Shown: in pieces, positions 12,382 to 25,900 of the stretch
Numbering within the stretch: position 1 is the stretch's first letter
Layout: each line of letters opens with the position of its first letter
NCBI GenBank assembly: GCA_905250115.1
Contig: CAJNOI010000059.1
Location: forward strand, 124,001 to 188,000
Direction of reading: 5' to 3'
DNA from: Adineta steineri
Taxonomy: Eukaryota > Rotifera > Eurotatoria > Adinetida > Adinetidae
DNA: 64,000 nucleotides
The notes under the pieces: model-generated
What the model was told of the DNA's origin: nothing
Seen by the model: only the letters and a program-made list of their open reading frames with translations
The model's database searches: none
Position numbers and translations under genes: made by a program

Positions 12382-14550
12382 ATGGATGACAAACATGATC
12401 AAACCGTTGCAATGCTCAATGATGAAAATCGTCCACCAAGAACGAGAGTAGTTGATAATCGAGCACCATTAGCAAGAGTAATTAAAAGAAATATTTTCAA
12501 TCAATATTTTATTTCATTTTATTTTATTAGTGTTGTTCATGTTTTGCTGGGGCTCTTTCTGATAATCTACTTCTTACATTGACCATTGCCGGTGTCTTTT
12601 TGGGTTTAATATTGGGTTTTGTTGCTCGTACTTGGGAACCTTCCACCGAAACGATTATGATTCTGTCATTTCCCGGTGACATTCTTATGCGTATGCTCAA
12701 AATGCTTATTCTACCACTTATTACATCCAGTCTTATCACTGGTACGTTTTATTATCCCAAAAAAAAAAAATCTTAATTTTTTTTATGATTTTATTTTTCA
12801 ATAGGCTTAGCTGTTCTTGATCCAAAATCAAGTGGCAAATTAGGTTTATATGCATTAACATATTACTTTGTTACAACTGTACTTGCTGCTATACTTGGAA
12901 TTGTATTAGTACAAGTTATTAGACCAGGTGAAAGAGGTAATAGAGACCTAATCAACATGGAAGCTAGGGGCGATGATCCAGTGGCCGATCAAGTTACAAC
13001 ACTTGATGCTATCTTTGATTTATTTCGGTAAGAAAACAATTATTGACTTATTTTTGTTAAATATCTTATAAAGAAAATCTTTATTTTTTTAAGTAATATG
13101 TTTGCTGAAAATATCATTCAAGCAGGACTTGAACAAGTTAAAACAACACGAAGTTAACTTAAAATATGATTTTGATTTGAATTTGAATCTTTTTTTCTCT
13201 TTAAGTAAACGAAGTTGTTTTTAATAATATCACCCATACAAACATAACAAAAGTTAAATTCGCTACACGTTACGTTGCTGGTACCAATTTCTTGGGTGAG
13301 AAGATTTTTTTTTATTATTATAATAAATTTTCACACAAAATGTCGATTACTAAATAGGTTTAATTACATTCTGTTGTGCATTCGGTATTACAATTGGCAC
13401 TATGGGTAAACGTGGAGAACCAATGTTACATTTTTTTCTCATCTTAAATGAAATTGTTATGAAATTAATTAAACTTGTCATGTGGTAAGTAATTTACAGA
13501 AGAAGAAAAAACATATTGAAACAAAAAAATATGACATTTATTTAGGTATTCACCATTTGGTATTATGTTTCTAGTTGCTGGAAAAGTTTTAGAAATTGAA
13601 GATCTACTTAAACTAGCTCAACGTTTAGGATTATATGCATTAACTGTATTAACAGGTTTAGGTATACATGCATTGGTTACATTACCATTAATATATTATT
13701 CAGTTACACGTAAAAACCCGTTTGCATTCTACAGAGGTATGCTTCAGGCTTGGTTAACTGGTATTGGTACAGGTTCTAGGTAAGAAACGAAATACATTAT
13801 TCTCTAATTCTATGTTCGATTAATTTTTTTTTTAAATTCAATTAGTGCTGCATCGTTACCTGTAACATTTCGATGTTTGGAAGAAACATTGAAATTAGAT
13901 AAACGTGTAACACGATTTGTTTTACCAATTGGAGCAACAGTCAATATGGGTAAGAGTATTTCATTGGATAGATAATGAAAATATGTTATGATTTTTTAGA
14001 TGGTACGGCTTTATACGAAGCAGTTGCTCCGGTTTTTCTTGCCCAACTTATGGGAAGACAATTAGGTATTGGTCAATTGATTATTGTTAGGTAAAAAATA
14101 TATATGAAAATGAAATAGAACAAAATTTAGAAAGTTCTTTTATTCAATAGTTTAACAGCAACAGTCGCTTCAGTTGGAGCTGCATCAATTCCATCCGCAG
14201 GTCTAGTTACAATGCTTTTAGTTATGTCAGCTGTGAATATTCCTGCAAAAGAAATAACAATTATTTTTGCTATTGATTGGGCTTTGTAAGTGAAAAATAT
14301 TAGACGTTAATAGTTTTTGTATTTTGTTTATCTTAAATGTAGAGATCGAATTCGTACATCGGTTAATATATTGGGTGATGGTATTGGAGCTGGTATTGTT
14401 GATCATCTTGTTCGTGCCGACTTAGGACCAACTGATCTTGAAGAAGGTGAAAATACAAATGCACCAATCAAAGCTCGAACAGCATCAGAACTTAGTGGTG
14501 AACGACGAATACATAGTCGCGATGATTTCAATGAAACATCGAAACTTTAA
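12382..14550 (+). CDS. SLC1-family acidic amino acid transporter (EAAT-like)
   Basis: Eleven exons (first 12382-12477, last 14343-14550) give exactly 525 aa with all phases agreeing. Family signatures are present in order: the N-terminal membrane helices, the loop into SSLITGLA, a serine-containing HP1 tip (GTGSSAAS, about residue 343-350), the sodium-site motif NMDGT (about 381), and [13 protein letters not shown] in TM8. Arg at about 461 corresponds to the arginine that binds the side-chain carboxylate in EAATs and is replaced by Thr or Cys in the neutral ASCT transporters, so an acidic substrate (glutamate/aspartate) is expected. The protein would sit in the plasma membrane and couple uptake to sodium. 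The HP1 serine run is reduced compared with the usual SSSS. A splice-acceptor-like TTCAG lies 13 nt upstream of the ATG. Confidence 0.92.
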
Positions 14551-15981
14551 TAGAAAAATGTTATCAGATTTTCTTATGTTTCATTTATTCGTTCTCTCAG
14601 GTTACAACAACTGCCTATGAATAGAGCAAAGAAGAACTGTAAAAATATTATAGCAGCAACAAAAAAAAACATTATAGTTTTCTTTTCTTTTCATTTTTTT
14701 TTTGTCTTTTGCATTACAGTTTATTTATCTATTTTAAAATAGCCTAGTTGACACCATTTTGTAAGCAAACAAACTAGTGTGTCTTTATATAGATTTATCA
14801 ATTCTTCATACATGTCTTCTTTTAAAAATAATTTTTTTTCTCTCTCTTTTTGTTTCTCTGTTGATTGATTATTGGTGTTGTTTCTTCTATTCTCTCTTTT
14901 TTCCTTTGACTTCGCGCATATACATTTAAAACAAAAAAAATCACAAGAAAATATTTTTCTTTCTTTCTTTTAATCTGTCTTTATTTCTCGCATAATCTTT
15001 CGTTTTGTTCATTTGTTTATCAATGTGATTGTGTGTCGTAGCCAAAAAACAATGAAGTTTTTCTTTGACTATGCCTGTCTTAAAACCAAACAAGAAAAAA
15101 AGAAGAAGAAGATTAAATAGATGAACAATAGAAATTAGATTATTATTCTTTTCTAATTATTTTCAGTAAATTCCGATAATAGTTCAATAAAGCATTTTAA
15201 ATTATGTCGTGAGAATTAGAAATTAAGTAAAGAGAAAAAAAGAAGAAGGGAAAGATAATTTCCGTTGTATATTTAAAATCATGACATTCATTTATTTTGT
15301 CAAGAATTAAACAAGGTCAACATTTTCATTAACTTGTCATTATTCTTTATTTTTCCTGTCATTTATTCTATTGAGTTTTTAAGCTGAATCGTGGTACTTA
15401 ACATAAATACTTCAGTAAATCAATTGGAAATAGAAGGCCATTTCAATTAACTATTATAAACATAGCTGTAAAAACATTGTTAACCGATATATATATGCAC
15501 TTATGATCACATTTATCTATGTAAATTCTCATGAGATATGTTTTTCGTAAAACTATATTTCATTAAAAATAAGACGACAGATTTCCATATCATCAATTAC
15601 TAATCGATTACTAAACATAGTAAATCATTGGACAAAATCTTCTTGCGAGACATTGAGATTATTACATTCTTCTCTCTAAGTCAATTATGACGTGTATGAA
15701 TTAACATAACAAAAATTCATTATCCAATTGATTTGAACGATGCAGTCAAAAATTATGATCGTATTTTCATGACAAACGACTTCTATTGTTCATTTATTGA
15801 ATATTTTTAATACAACAATCATCTTTCTCTAGCAGTTTTTATTTTAGAAAATTAATGTCTGATTTATAATCAAGAATAATCGAAATTTTTTTGTATAAAA
15901 TAATACTCTTTTCTTTTTTTTTGTCTGAATAAAATAATAAAAATAAAAATAACAAGGAAATGCATGATAAATCATCCATAA
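14551..15981. other. Convergent intergenic region between SLC1 and ATG7
   Basis: Contains the 3' ends of both convergent genes. An AATAAA signal occurs near 15186 and pyrimidine tracts are frequent. No coding exon is seen. Confidence 0.4.
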
Positions 15982-18900
15982 TTATATTTCTTCATCATCA
16001 CTCAATTCAATTATCTAAAATAAAGTTTAAAAAAAAACAACATTTTGCTCATTATTACAATTATAATATTACTTCATTCAGATCAGTTGCTAATTGCATT
16101 GCAAGGAGACCAGTTAAATCTTCTAAATAATTTAATTCATTAAATACTTTTAATAAAAATGAAAAGCCATCTTCTTTAAATGCTCTTCGAACCTAAAATA
16201 TATTTTTTTTATAATAAATTTTACAATAGAATATTTACTATAGGTGAACAAGCAACACATTGTGAAAATGCTTCACCAGTTGGTAATACTGTTGAATAAC
16301 GACCAAGAAAACCACGTATAGTATGTGGAACAATACCAAGACATGAAATTGCCTCAGGAGCTGATGTTTCTTCAAGATCAGCACGAATCATTGCTGAACA
16401 TTGACCCCTATTAATAGAATATTATTCTATCTATATTTAGTATAGATATTACGCATAAAAATTCAGGCATTTAAGTAATCGAATGATCTGCGTTTGATGA
16501 ATAAATAAAAGCAGAATTTCTTATTGAAGATAAAAGAGAATAGTTTTCTTTTAACATTTTTCATATTCATATGTTAATTTCTGTGACAGAAAATTCTTCA
16601 CACAATCTTACATCTTTTCATCTCAACATAACAGATGAAAAATAATCTTTCATGCTATGGATTTATATTAAGCATGTCAATAATACTGTGATGTAATTAA
16701 TTATAATAAATTGTTTAGAAAACTATCTAATCAAATAGCACTTACCGAAGCGGATGTTGTATAATTGATACAAGTAACTCTACAGATAATGCGCTAGCCA
16801 TCATTGAAATGCCTGGTCTAGTTACTGTGCATTGTTGATCAAGTGTACGATCAATAGAACTCTGAAAGACAAATATTATACATAAGATGAATAGTTTTTT
16901 ATTCTACACATACATCACCGGGTGCAACAACATCATTACAAAAATAACAACCAAGTTTATTGCCTGGTAAAAGATTTTTATATGTGGTCGATGATGATGA
17001 ATTTAATTCATCATTTGGAACACCATGACGAATAATAACATATGAATCAAAACCAACTGCACAACATAGAACAATCTTAATAAATATTAAGATTAAATTT
17101 AAATCATTGAAATAAAATTAAATCACACAAACTTTTTGTTCAACAGAGGCAATAACTGTTGGTAACCACCGTGATTCTCTTGAATCAGTTAATAAAAAGA
17201 TAACATCATGTTGACGAATTAAATCATGTAATACATTTACATCTTCTTTGACTTTTTCCTTGGTTGAATCTTTTTATAAAAACAAAATTTCATTTCAATA
17301 AATAATCGATCTACTTACCAGTAACTGAATGACCAGGCATTGGTATTGTCAAATCGTATCCCATAGATTTCTTTAATAAGAAAGAAAAAGAACACATTTT
17401 TTAGACATAAAATTTATTTTTACAATGCCTGGATAGATTTTTTGTAAAGCATCAGCAGCTGCTTGAGCTTTAGGTTTATTTTCACATGAATCTTGAAATG
17501 TAAATAATGTTTGTCGAACAGGATTTGAATATGATATACGACTATTATCAACAAATGTTATATGTTTAACACCCCAACCCTAATAATCAAAAAAAAGAAT
17601 AAAATTTTAGAAAAAGATTTCTTTTTTTCTATTTACCATAAGACATCGAGCAACATTACAACCAAGTGTACCAGCACCAAGGAGAAGACAACGTGTCTTT
17701 TCTAACGATTCTAAATCAATTTCAGGTGCTAAACGCCATTTCATTAATTTAAGGTTAAGTCCAACAGCTGTTTCAGCTAGATGTATTGGATTCATTGATG
17801 TACTTAAATTAACTTGACGAGAACCAAGACGTTGTCGTTCATTTTTTTCCCAACCAGTTGATGGTGGAATTGAATCTATGATGATAAATGATTTAGATTA
17901 CATATACTGAATATTATACAAGAAAATGCGGATATATTCTGATAATTTATCTATCATAGATTTTGATTTCAACTAAAACTCTTAGATTTAGTTTTTAATG
18001 GTATAATCATATACTCAATGCGACCTGTAAGACTTGGTCGTGAATTCGATTATTATCAGGATGCTTTCTTATTTAAACAAAATTAATAACACTGATTGAA
18101 TATCTTTACTTACCACCATTAGTACTGATTGATTCTGGTTTTAATTGAAGATATAAAGAATGATTAACATGTCGTTGACCATCACGAAATCTTTCTCTCC
18201 AACATATAACATTAAGTTGATCTACTGAATGTCTAAATCAAACTTATTTGTATAATCATCTTAGATATATTTTTTTTAATCACTTACAGGTGATAATAAA
18301 GTAATGTCAGTAAATTCCGTACAGGCCATCCTGGATGCGCCGGATCAGTACTTGGATCATTAACAATAAAAATATAGTCTGCCTAAAATAAATAAAAAAA
18401 ACGAATATGTCTGCTCAACTTTTCGTAAAGAAAGATTATACTGCTGATTGTGGTTGATCGTTTAATTGTTGTATAGCCTTTTTTAAACTAATAACTGATT
18501 TTTGATTATGAAGACAACAAGCATGAGATTGATTTGATTCAAGTGCCTTAGTAATTGCGGTAATCTATTAGAAAAAATAATGAAATAAAAGTTTGTTTTG
18601 ATAAAAATTTATTTTACTTCATCTATTGAAAATCGTTCGCTTATTGATTGTACAGGCTGTAATAAATTAAATGATGTTGGCATTAAAAATGTTGGAAATG
18701 CAAACCAGTAATGATAAATATATTTTTTTAAATCCTAAAATGAAGACTAAGATTTATAGAATAGAAATTAAATATTAATATATACCGCAAAAATTAATAA
18801 ATAAAATCGATTAAGTTTTTGTGGGTTTTCAAGTGCATTGCCTTGTATAAAATCATTCCAAAGCTAATAAAAATGTATTTTTAAGAATTTATTTATCTAA

Positions 18901-19695
18901 AATCTCTTCAATATTTTCTTACAATACTACTTTCAGATTTCATTGCATTATCAATATCAAATGCTTTAAATTCTTCAATTGTATTAACAAGTTTTAAAGT
19001 ACCATTAACAAAATATTGTTGTTGTTGATTTGAAATTCGATTGTTCCTAAATAATTATTTATAAAACTCATAAAATCTTGCATCAAACTAAGTCACTAAA
19101 CACGTATCACGCACATTATCATAAATAATTCTCTTGTTTACTCGATTTCGTGAAAATATTAGATTGATAGTATAGAAACAATAATTTATCGGATCTATTA
19201 ACATGACTTCATCCAATATTCTAGCACAAACAATTCAGACAAGGAGTCTGCATGAAAACGTTGTCTTCGAATCTTCCTTCAAGTTAAACAAAATAACAGA
19301 TCAGTCATAGTCATTGAAACTGTTTTGATTTCATACTATCAATCATCACTAATTTTATTATTTATATCCAAAACATCACGCATAGAATAACGAATTTTCT
19401 ATGATGTTCGTTCAGAGTGACCCTTAAAAAGTTTTTTTTTCGATCTTCTCTTACTCATCAAAACACTGATGATCAACATTAAATAATGCTGGCATATTAT
19501 CATTTGCATCTATTGAAATAAATAAAATAATGAATTTATTTAATTTCATATATTATTTTTACCATTTGAATAATAGCCGAAAATCGATTGATCGGATGAA
19601 TCAAGTCGATAGATATCAAGTTTTCGACGTGTTAATTCATGCCAAAATCCTGTATCAAATGCGCTTGAATATGGTACAAATCTCAATGTTGTCAT
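15982..19695 (-). CDS. ATG7: ATG7, E1-like autophagy activating enzyme
   Basis: Many small exons on the minus strand join to about 675 aa (human 703). ATG7 adenylates ATG8 and ATG12, holds them as thioesters and passes them to ATG3 and ATG10 in the cytosol. Visible signatures: the ATG7 N-terminal domain, then the nucleotide-binding [11 protein letters not shown] near residue 347 (17.65 kb), the [13 protein letters not shown] segment, a Cys pair GCYFC, the catalytic cysteine in CTVTRPG near 542 (16.83 kb), CVAC, and the acidic C-terminal tail ending SDDEEI, as in other ATG7 proteins. Most introns are about 50 nt, but those at about 16430-16744 and 19048-19436 are 300-390 nt. The ATG follows TTTTTTTTATAG by five bases, a possible trans-splice acceptor. 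The upstream same-strand gene at 19840 is only 144 bp away. Confidence 0.95.
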
Positions 19696-19839
19696 CTTAT
19701 CTATAAAAAAAACTCATTCTCGATTGTATCAATTTTTATTAAAGAATTAATCACAAAAAAAAAGAGATAAAAGACCGGTGTTCATTCTTTGTATTTTATA
19801 TAAAAAAAATACAACAATTATTCTCGATTGTCATGTTTA

Positions 19840-20133
19840 TTAAGTATCTAATTTTAATATTTCTTTAAGTGAACATGATTCAACTGCTGATAATAAACCA
19901 TCAAAATCACAGCAATATTCTTCATCATTAAATATTTGTGGTAAACTCATTTTTTTATTTGATGCAGCTAACATTCGTTGTAAAAATTCTTTTTCATTAC
20001 TATTCTTTGGATCACTAACATCAATATCAATATAAGAAATTTTATTTGTATCAAGAATATGTTTTAATTTTCGTTGATTACCAACTGTTAATTGATTACC
20101 AGCAATATTGGTCATATAAACCTTGATAGCCAT
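19840..20133 (-). CDS. SH3BGRL-like thioredoxin-fold protein
   Basis: A single-exon gene of 97 aa, the usual length of SH3BGRL/SH3BGRL3. The sequence starts IKVYMTN and contains the YIDIDVSD and LPQIFNDEEYCCDFD segments typical of this glutaredoxin-like family, which has lost the CxxC redox centre; here too no CxxC is present at the N-terminal active-site position. Function in the family is a small cytosolic adaptor. It lies 144 bp upstream of ATG7 on the same strand, close enough for co-transcription. The start is the only ATG that gives a complete first beta strand. Confidence 0.88.
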   Translation of the reverse strand: MAIKVYMTNIAGNQLTVGNQRKLKHILDTNKISYIDIDVSDPKNSNEKEFLQRMLAASNKKMSLPQIFNDEEYCCDFDGLLSAVESCSLKEILKLDT

Positions 20134-21390
20134 CTGGGTTTTTTTTCAATTATTCTACAAAAATAAAAAAGGAGTTAGTATTATTTTTATGATTAAATGA
20201 TGAGATTAAGTATAGGCAATATTTGGAAAGAATGAAGTAATCTTAATAAGTACGTGCTAAGAATTTACTTCACATAGATTATATTGGATGAATGTATGTA
20301 ATATTATATTAATACAAATTTCTAATAAATAAAAGATTATCATAGGAAACGTGAATTTATAATTATAGCTGATGTAATCCAGATCAGTACTAACCCATAT
20401 ATATATATATATATATTTGATCGTTACTAAAAATAAATGTTCTTAAAAAGAATGATAAACACTAGCGTAATCGAGATCTTTTTGCAGATTTTATTATTAT
20501 TTATGGTATTAGCTCGACAAGCAATGACATTAATTTTCATTCTGACAATGTTCGTGACTTTTACAACAACTTCTAATAAAATAAATACGTAGGTGTGTCC
20601 TTATATTCAAGCATGATTCATTATGAAGAGCATATTTATATAAGTAAACCTTCATAAATACTAATCTTAGTTATTGTTTTTAAGTAAATAAAACTATTTA
20701 ATCTTTCTTTAATTTTTAAAACCCACAATCTAGTATATTTTTTTTATGATTTTATATTTTATAGTTTAAAATTATAAAAAAAAAACTGCGATATAATAAT
20801 GAAAAGACTAAATATTTCTTTCTGACTTATCAAAAAACGTTTTTACGTTTTAATATTTTCGAAAATAGATTCTCTCTTAGTAATTTGTTTATTTGTTCTA
20901 TTTCTATTCTATCATCTATTTTGTTTTCAAAAATATAAAACGAATAATATATCTTCCAGCGAAGAAGAAGAAAAGAAAAAAGACGATTGGATAGAAACAT
21001 TGAACCGATCATATTCTATATATATATATATTATAATAGCGACATTTATATGTTACGAAAATTTTCAATTGAATAACGAAAAACAAAAACAAATGTTTTA
21101 TTCTATTAATAGTTTCTCTCATTATAGAATTAACTCGTTTGAAAAACAAATATTTTGCCTAAAGAATGAGTCATAACCTATTGCAAACAACGAGAACAAG
21201 AGAAAAAAATAGGTTACCCTCGTGCATATTCGACTTGTTTATGCCTGTTTTAGTATTTAGATTATTTATCACACATAAAACTACCTTTATATTTAAGACT
21301 TGTGATATAAATTGAATAATTCTTTATTTTAAGATTTCATTTAACCAAGAAGTGTGCGTGTGAGTGTGTGAGTTTATTTGTTTTCTAGTC
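20134..21390. other. Divergent intergenic region
   Basis: Separates the minus-strand SH3BGRL-like/ATG7 pair from the plus-strand PRAS40-like gene. It must hold promoters for both directions. AT dinucleotide runs at 20398-20418 and 21018-21034. No exon is recognised. Confidence 0.4.
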
Positions 21391-22952
21391 ATGCGTCTAT
21401 ATTGTCATTGTCTCAATATTAATATTGATGTATTACAAACACACGATGATCAAGAGACGTTGAAACGTATAAAACGAGAATTTTTTCTTATATTTAATAA
21501 AATTTTTTGTTTTCTTAATATAGAATTTGTACCCGTTGATTTAGTACAATTTGTCAATATATCACATGAATGGTATGTATGTGATGTACCATCTGAGCAA
21601 TCGGTACATATTGTATGGCAAAGTCTTCTTCAGACAATACCTGTGCGTGACATGAAATTGAACCGGTGTTTAGGCTGTAATTTATATACACATGTGACAA
21701 ATATTGGTCCAAGTCGAATGTTAATTAATAAAGATATGCTTGTATGATATGATAAAATATTTTATTTAAATAATTATGTCTTTTACAATTTTTAGAATGA
21801 AGCAACAGTTAGAAGTGTTTATCGTGATCCAAATTATTCAAAAATAGCAAAGATTGTATTACCAAACACGATGAACAGTACAAATATGACACGTTTATCT
21901 GGTTCACAAGGTAAATTTAGAAACAAAAATAAAAGATATATATATATATTATATATGTTGTTATTTTTCTTTAAGATGATGGTATTCAACGTGAATGTGA
22001 CTTAGCTCAACAAGCATTTCGTCAATCGATAGAAGATGTTGAACGAGAAACAGAAGAAAAAATTCGGTAATAAATTTTATTTTATTAAAATGTAAAAGAA
22101 TTATGTTTTTTTATTTATTAAATAGAATGTATCAACGAGAACAGGAAGAGTTTTTAGAAACAAAACGTGAAACATTAAATAAAGAATTGGATACATTTTT
22201 AAGGTAAAATAAAATAATAGAATTTATGCTAGTTATATAATTATTTCAATTGTATATAGTTTAATGCGTTCTGCACCTCGACATCCATATAATACTAAAG
22301 GATCACCAACATTACAATCCTCAAGTTCATATATTAATGAAAATAGGTACTTTCTAATTATACACATATATATTATAGAATGATAATGATTTCATTTTTC
22401 TATTGAAATAGTACGGAATCAGGATTTGGTTCGGATATTTTTGATGTAGGTGCAACAGATTTAGGTCGACATTCATCAACTAATGAACGAGTAATATTTT
22501 ATTCATTATTCTTTAAATATTCTATATTCTTATTTCTTCCGTTTTAGGCATTCTCTGAACGTCATGCAAATATAGATGATGAAACAAATGATGATCCTAT
22601 GCTTGATAATCAAGGTAAATAATATAATCAATCGTTAAATTCATAATATGATATACAAATTAATTTTTCTATAGGTTGGTACATTGATAATAATAGTACA
22701 TCAACATTTGCTACATCAGTAGCAAAAGATATTACTTTTCGTCCTTCAAATACATATGCCATTCCTCATCAAGTAATATTAATAATAATTATTTATCTTT
22801 ATTCTATCATTTATTCATTCAAGGATGATGATAGTGATGATCTCGAACGTATTGGCAAATCATTTCGTGATTTAAGTAAATCAATGTGTACAGATGGTAC
22901 AGAACTTTTTGGTGATCTTCCATCACCTAGACTTAATGCTCGACGAACATGA
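21391..22952 (+). CDS. AKT1S1: PRAS40/Lobe-like mTORC1 regulator
   Basis: Nine exons (21391-21741, 21796-21910, 21976-22066, 22126-22203, 22260-22346, 22412-22490, 22548-22614, 22675-22772, 22824-22952) give exactly 364 aa. The C-terminus, with SDDLERIGKSF followed by ELFGDLPSPRLN, matches the PRAS40 C-terminal signature (DLDRIAASM, then VFGDLPRPRLNT). PRAS40 binds Raptor and inhibits mTORC1 until phosphorylated by Akt. In this protein the Akt target threonine position reads Ala and the preceding Arg reads Ser (SPRLNARRT-stop). A stretch DIFDVGATDL lies roughly where human PRAS40 has its TOS motif. The N-terminal 120 residues carry CHC and CLGC cysteine pairs and are followed by a coiled coil; I do not know their role. 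The ATG sits two bases after TTGTTTTCTAG, a good splice acceptor. Confidence 0.8.
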
Positions 22953-25900
22953 ACAAATATTCATTAATATCTTTCATATTATCATCTCATTTATTTAAAG
23001 ACATATATATATGTATGTGTGTATGCTTATTGTCTTTCTCATTCACATATACTTCACTAGTATTTTATGTTTGTTCCTTCATTTTTCTCGTATTGTGTAT
23101 ATGTGAAACGAATACACATTATTTCAATACCGTGCCTCTTTAATACTTTTTGCATATTGGTTATGCATAAGTAATATTTGTTGTGTTTGTTTGTTGATTT
23201 CATTTCAATTGTGTATACTAAAGAAACGAAGATGGAGGAGGAGAAGAAAAAAAAAACAAGCGTGTTGTGAGTATATATCTGCCATTTCTACTTTTGTGTG
23301 TTTGATCTCTGCTTTGGAATGACGTCTTTTGTTTTCTTCCGTTTGTCTTCCTATTATTCTACCTCTAAGTTTTCTTTCTTTGTCTTGTATTTTTTTTTGT
23401 GTCTTCTGTTTTCATGGTAGATAAATCAAAATGGGTGCAGCTTGAAGACTGTATTTTGTGTCTGATAGTCTATAGTTACTCTAGCTGCTTTTCTATTTGT
23501 TTTTTTTTGTTCTCCGTTAGTAAAATGAAAGTATTGTCTTTGTTATATAATTATTCTATTGCGTTATTCTTCAATTCATAATATGTACAAGAGAATTAAT
23601 TATGACATTCATTAGAAAGGACATATAGGGAAGCTTGACGGGTCGGTCATCTGTCAAATCTTTCGAGATACATGAACGGTATCAATATGTATGGTTAATT
23701 TTTCTTTTTTTTCCTTCATAATATTGTAGTTGATATCAACATGCCCTACGTATTTTATATATTGTTACCTTTTTAGGAGCAAGAGAAAAAAAAGAAATTG
23801 CGCACGAGTATCAAATCAATCTTTATTTATATACATATATATATATGGCCTTTTCGACATCAGACATAATGTAAACACATGTCCATCTATGTATAAATGA
23901 GAATATGACAAATGAGAAATGACGACGACTATTTTCATTGAAGATATCAAATAATAATGTATATATTAATGTATGAATGATGATATAAAGGCTATTAAAT
24001 TTAATAGTATGAACACAACATTTGTATTGATTATTTTTTAAATAAATGAAAACGAAAGTTCGAGAATGATATTGAAAAATTCAATGATCATACATATTGT
24101 TTAGTTCAAATTTGAAGTATTGATTGTTAAAATTAATGATTGATATAAATAAAAGGAAAATAATCCAAGCTATTTCAAATGACCATATATCTACAGAGTG
24201 TTTTCAATATACATTTATTTAATATTTGTAAGTATGTATTGATTTTTGAGAATTACCAAGTTATCTAACAGAATAAAAGTTGTTTAGATTACCATTTCAA
24301 CCAACATCGTAAAGTAGTATCATTGTTTTCATAAATGATAACATATTTGTAATACAAAATTACATGCCTAAATTTGATCATTGTATTTACATAGATTACT
24401 TATCAATGTTTATAATTAGAAAATCATTATCTTAATGGAAATCTTCATCTGTTGATTGTAGCAATTGTAATAAACATTTATATTTAACTATTATTAAATA
24501 TTTATGATAAAAAATATAAGTTTAAGTTACTGATAATTTATTCTGTTACAATCTAATTCGTACCAAGAGTATTGAAATGAAATTTCGTATTAGAATCATT
24601 CGTCGAAACAAAAAAAGATTTGAATGTTTATTATCGTAAATCTACTTAGCTAAATAATATATTTTTTTAAAACAATGATCTTCTATTAACAATTAGTTTT
24701 ATCAACTTAAAACAAAACTGATTTACTTGATCGATTTGTTTCTAATGTTGAATCTTTTCGCAATCATACGATTCGATTATTAGAAGCATATACAACACAG
24801 AGAGTGTTCAATCGATTAGCAAGAACAATATCTGGACAATGAATTAGATTTAAGTGCGTCTAGCTCTGTTTCCGCTTGCCAGAACTAAACTATTCATAAC
24901 TTCTACTTTTTTGAGGAAGTATCACGTTGATCATTTCATATAGGTAGATTTCTGTTTACAATCAAGTATAAGAGAATCAAATGTGTATGTTCTATTTTCG
25001 ACAATAATTAGTCTTTATTCTATTGTTTCTGCATGCTACTTTATGACCCTATCAACTATTCAGTTTATTCCATACAATGAATAATTATTATCAAATTTCA
25101 ATATGATATATAAAACACCGGAGATAAGAATCTTATCTTACCATGTTTCCTATTCGATGCATTATATGTTGATTTGATGAGTTATATCTAATCGCGATTA
25201 CGTCTCACCAAGTGATTAATCTACTATCTGAAAGTTCTTTTTGTCTCGTAGTGCAGTAAAACTATTATAAATTGATACAAACTAAACTAACTAAGTTCAT
25301 CATCTGTTCATGAGAAGACTAAGCTAAGCATCAGTACATGAAACAACCAGATGAATTACTAGTATTTTTATGTAATAACTTGTAGATATTAACATCTGTT
25401 ATTCTATACCTTCACTATTACGTTTTTATATATGTGTACTTATTATTTGTGAGAAATATTGATGTATTCAAATGAATGAAAATACAACAAAATGTCAAAA
25501 ACATCTTCACTTCTTTATTTTACAGTGATTGATTGTAGTCTTATTTTGATCAATATACAATATTTTTAAATAGATTAGGGATATTTATGAATAAACAGTT
25601 TTATTCTTTATCAAAAATAGTATAAAGATATTTAAAATTCTAACTTTTCGATACACACAGGTCAATGATATTGAAGAAAAACAAATTCGATATGTTAGTT
25701 TATTAAGTTTCAACTAAACCAGTTGCTTCTTTTTTTGATTATACATATTGAGAGAATAATTATATTCATATAAATTCATATTCTTTTCTTCAATGACTAG
25801 TTTTATCCAAGCTCTAGACGTTAATATCTTTTATCTGTGGCATTATATTCTTTCACATAACTAGCTATACTTTCAAGAATACCCTCATTCTTAGTCTATT

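Noticed and set aside
16681-16700. TAATACTGT, the miR-8/200 seed, inside an ATG7 intron
   Set aside because: No matching arm nearby; the rest of the mature sequence does not agree.
16915-16922. CACCGGGT, the miR-36 seed, near 16.9 kb
   Set aside because: Part of an ATG7 coding exon on the other strand and not in a hairpin.
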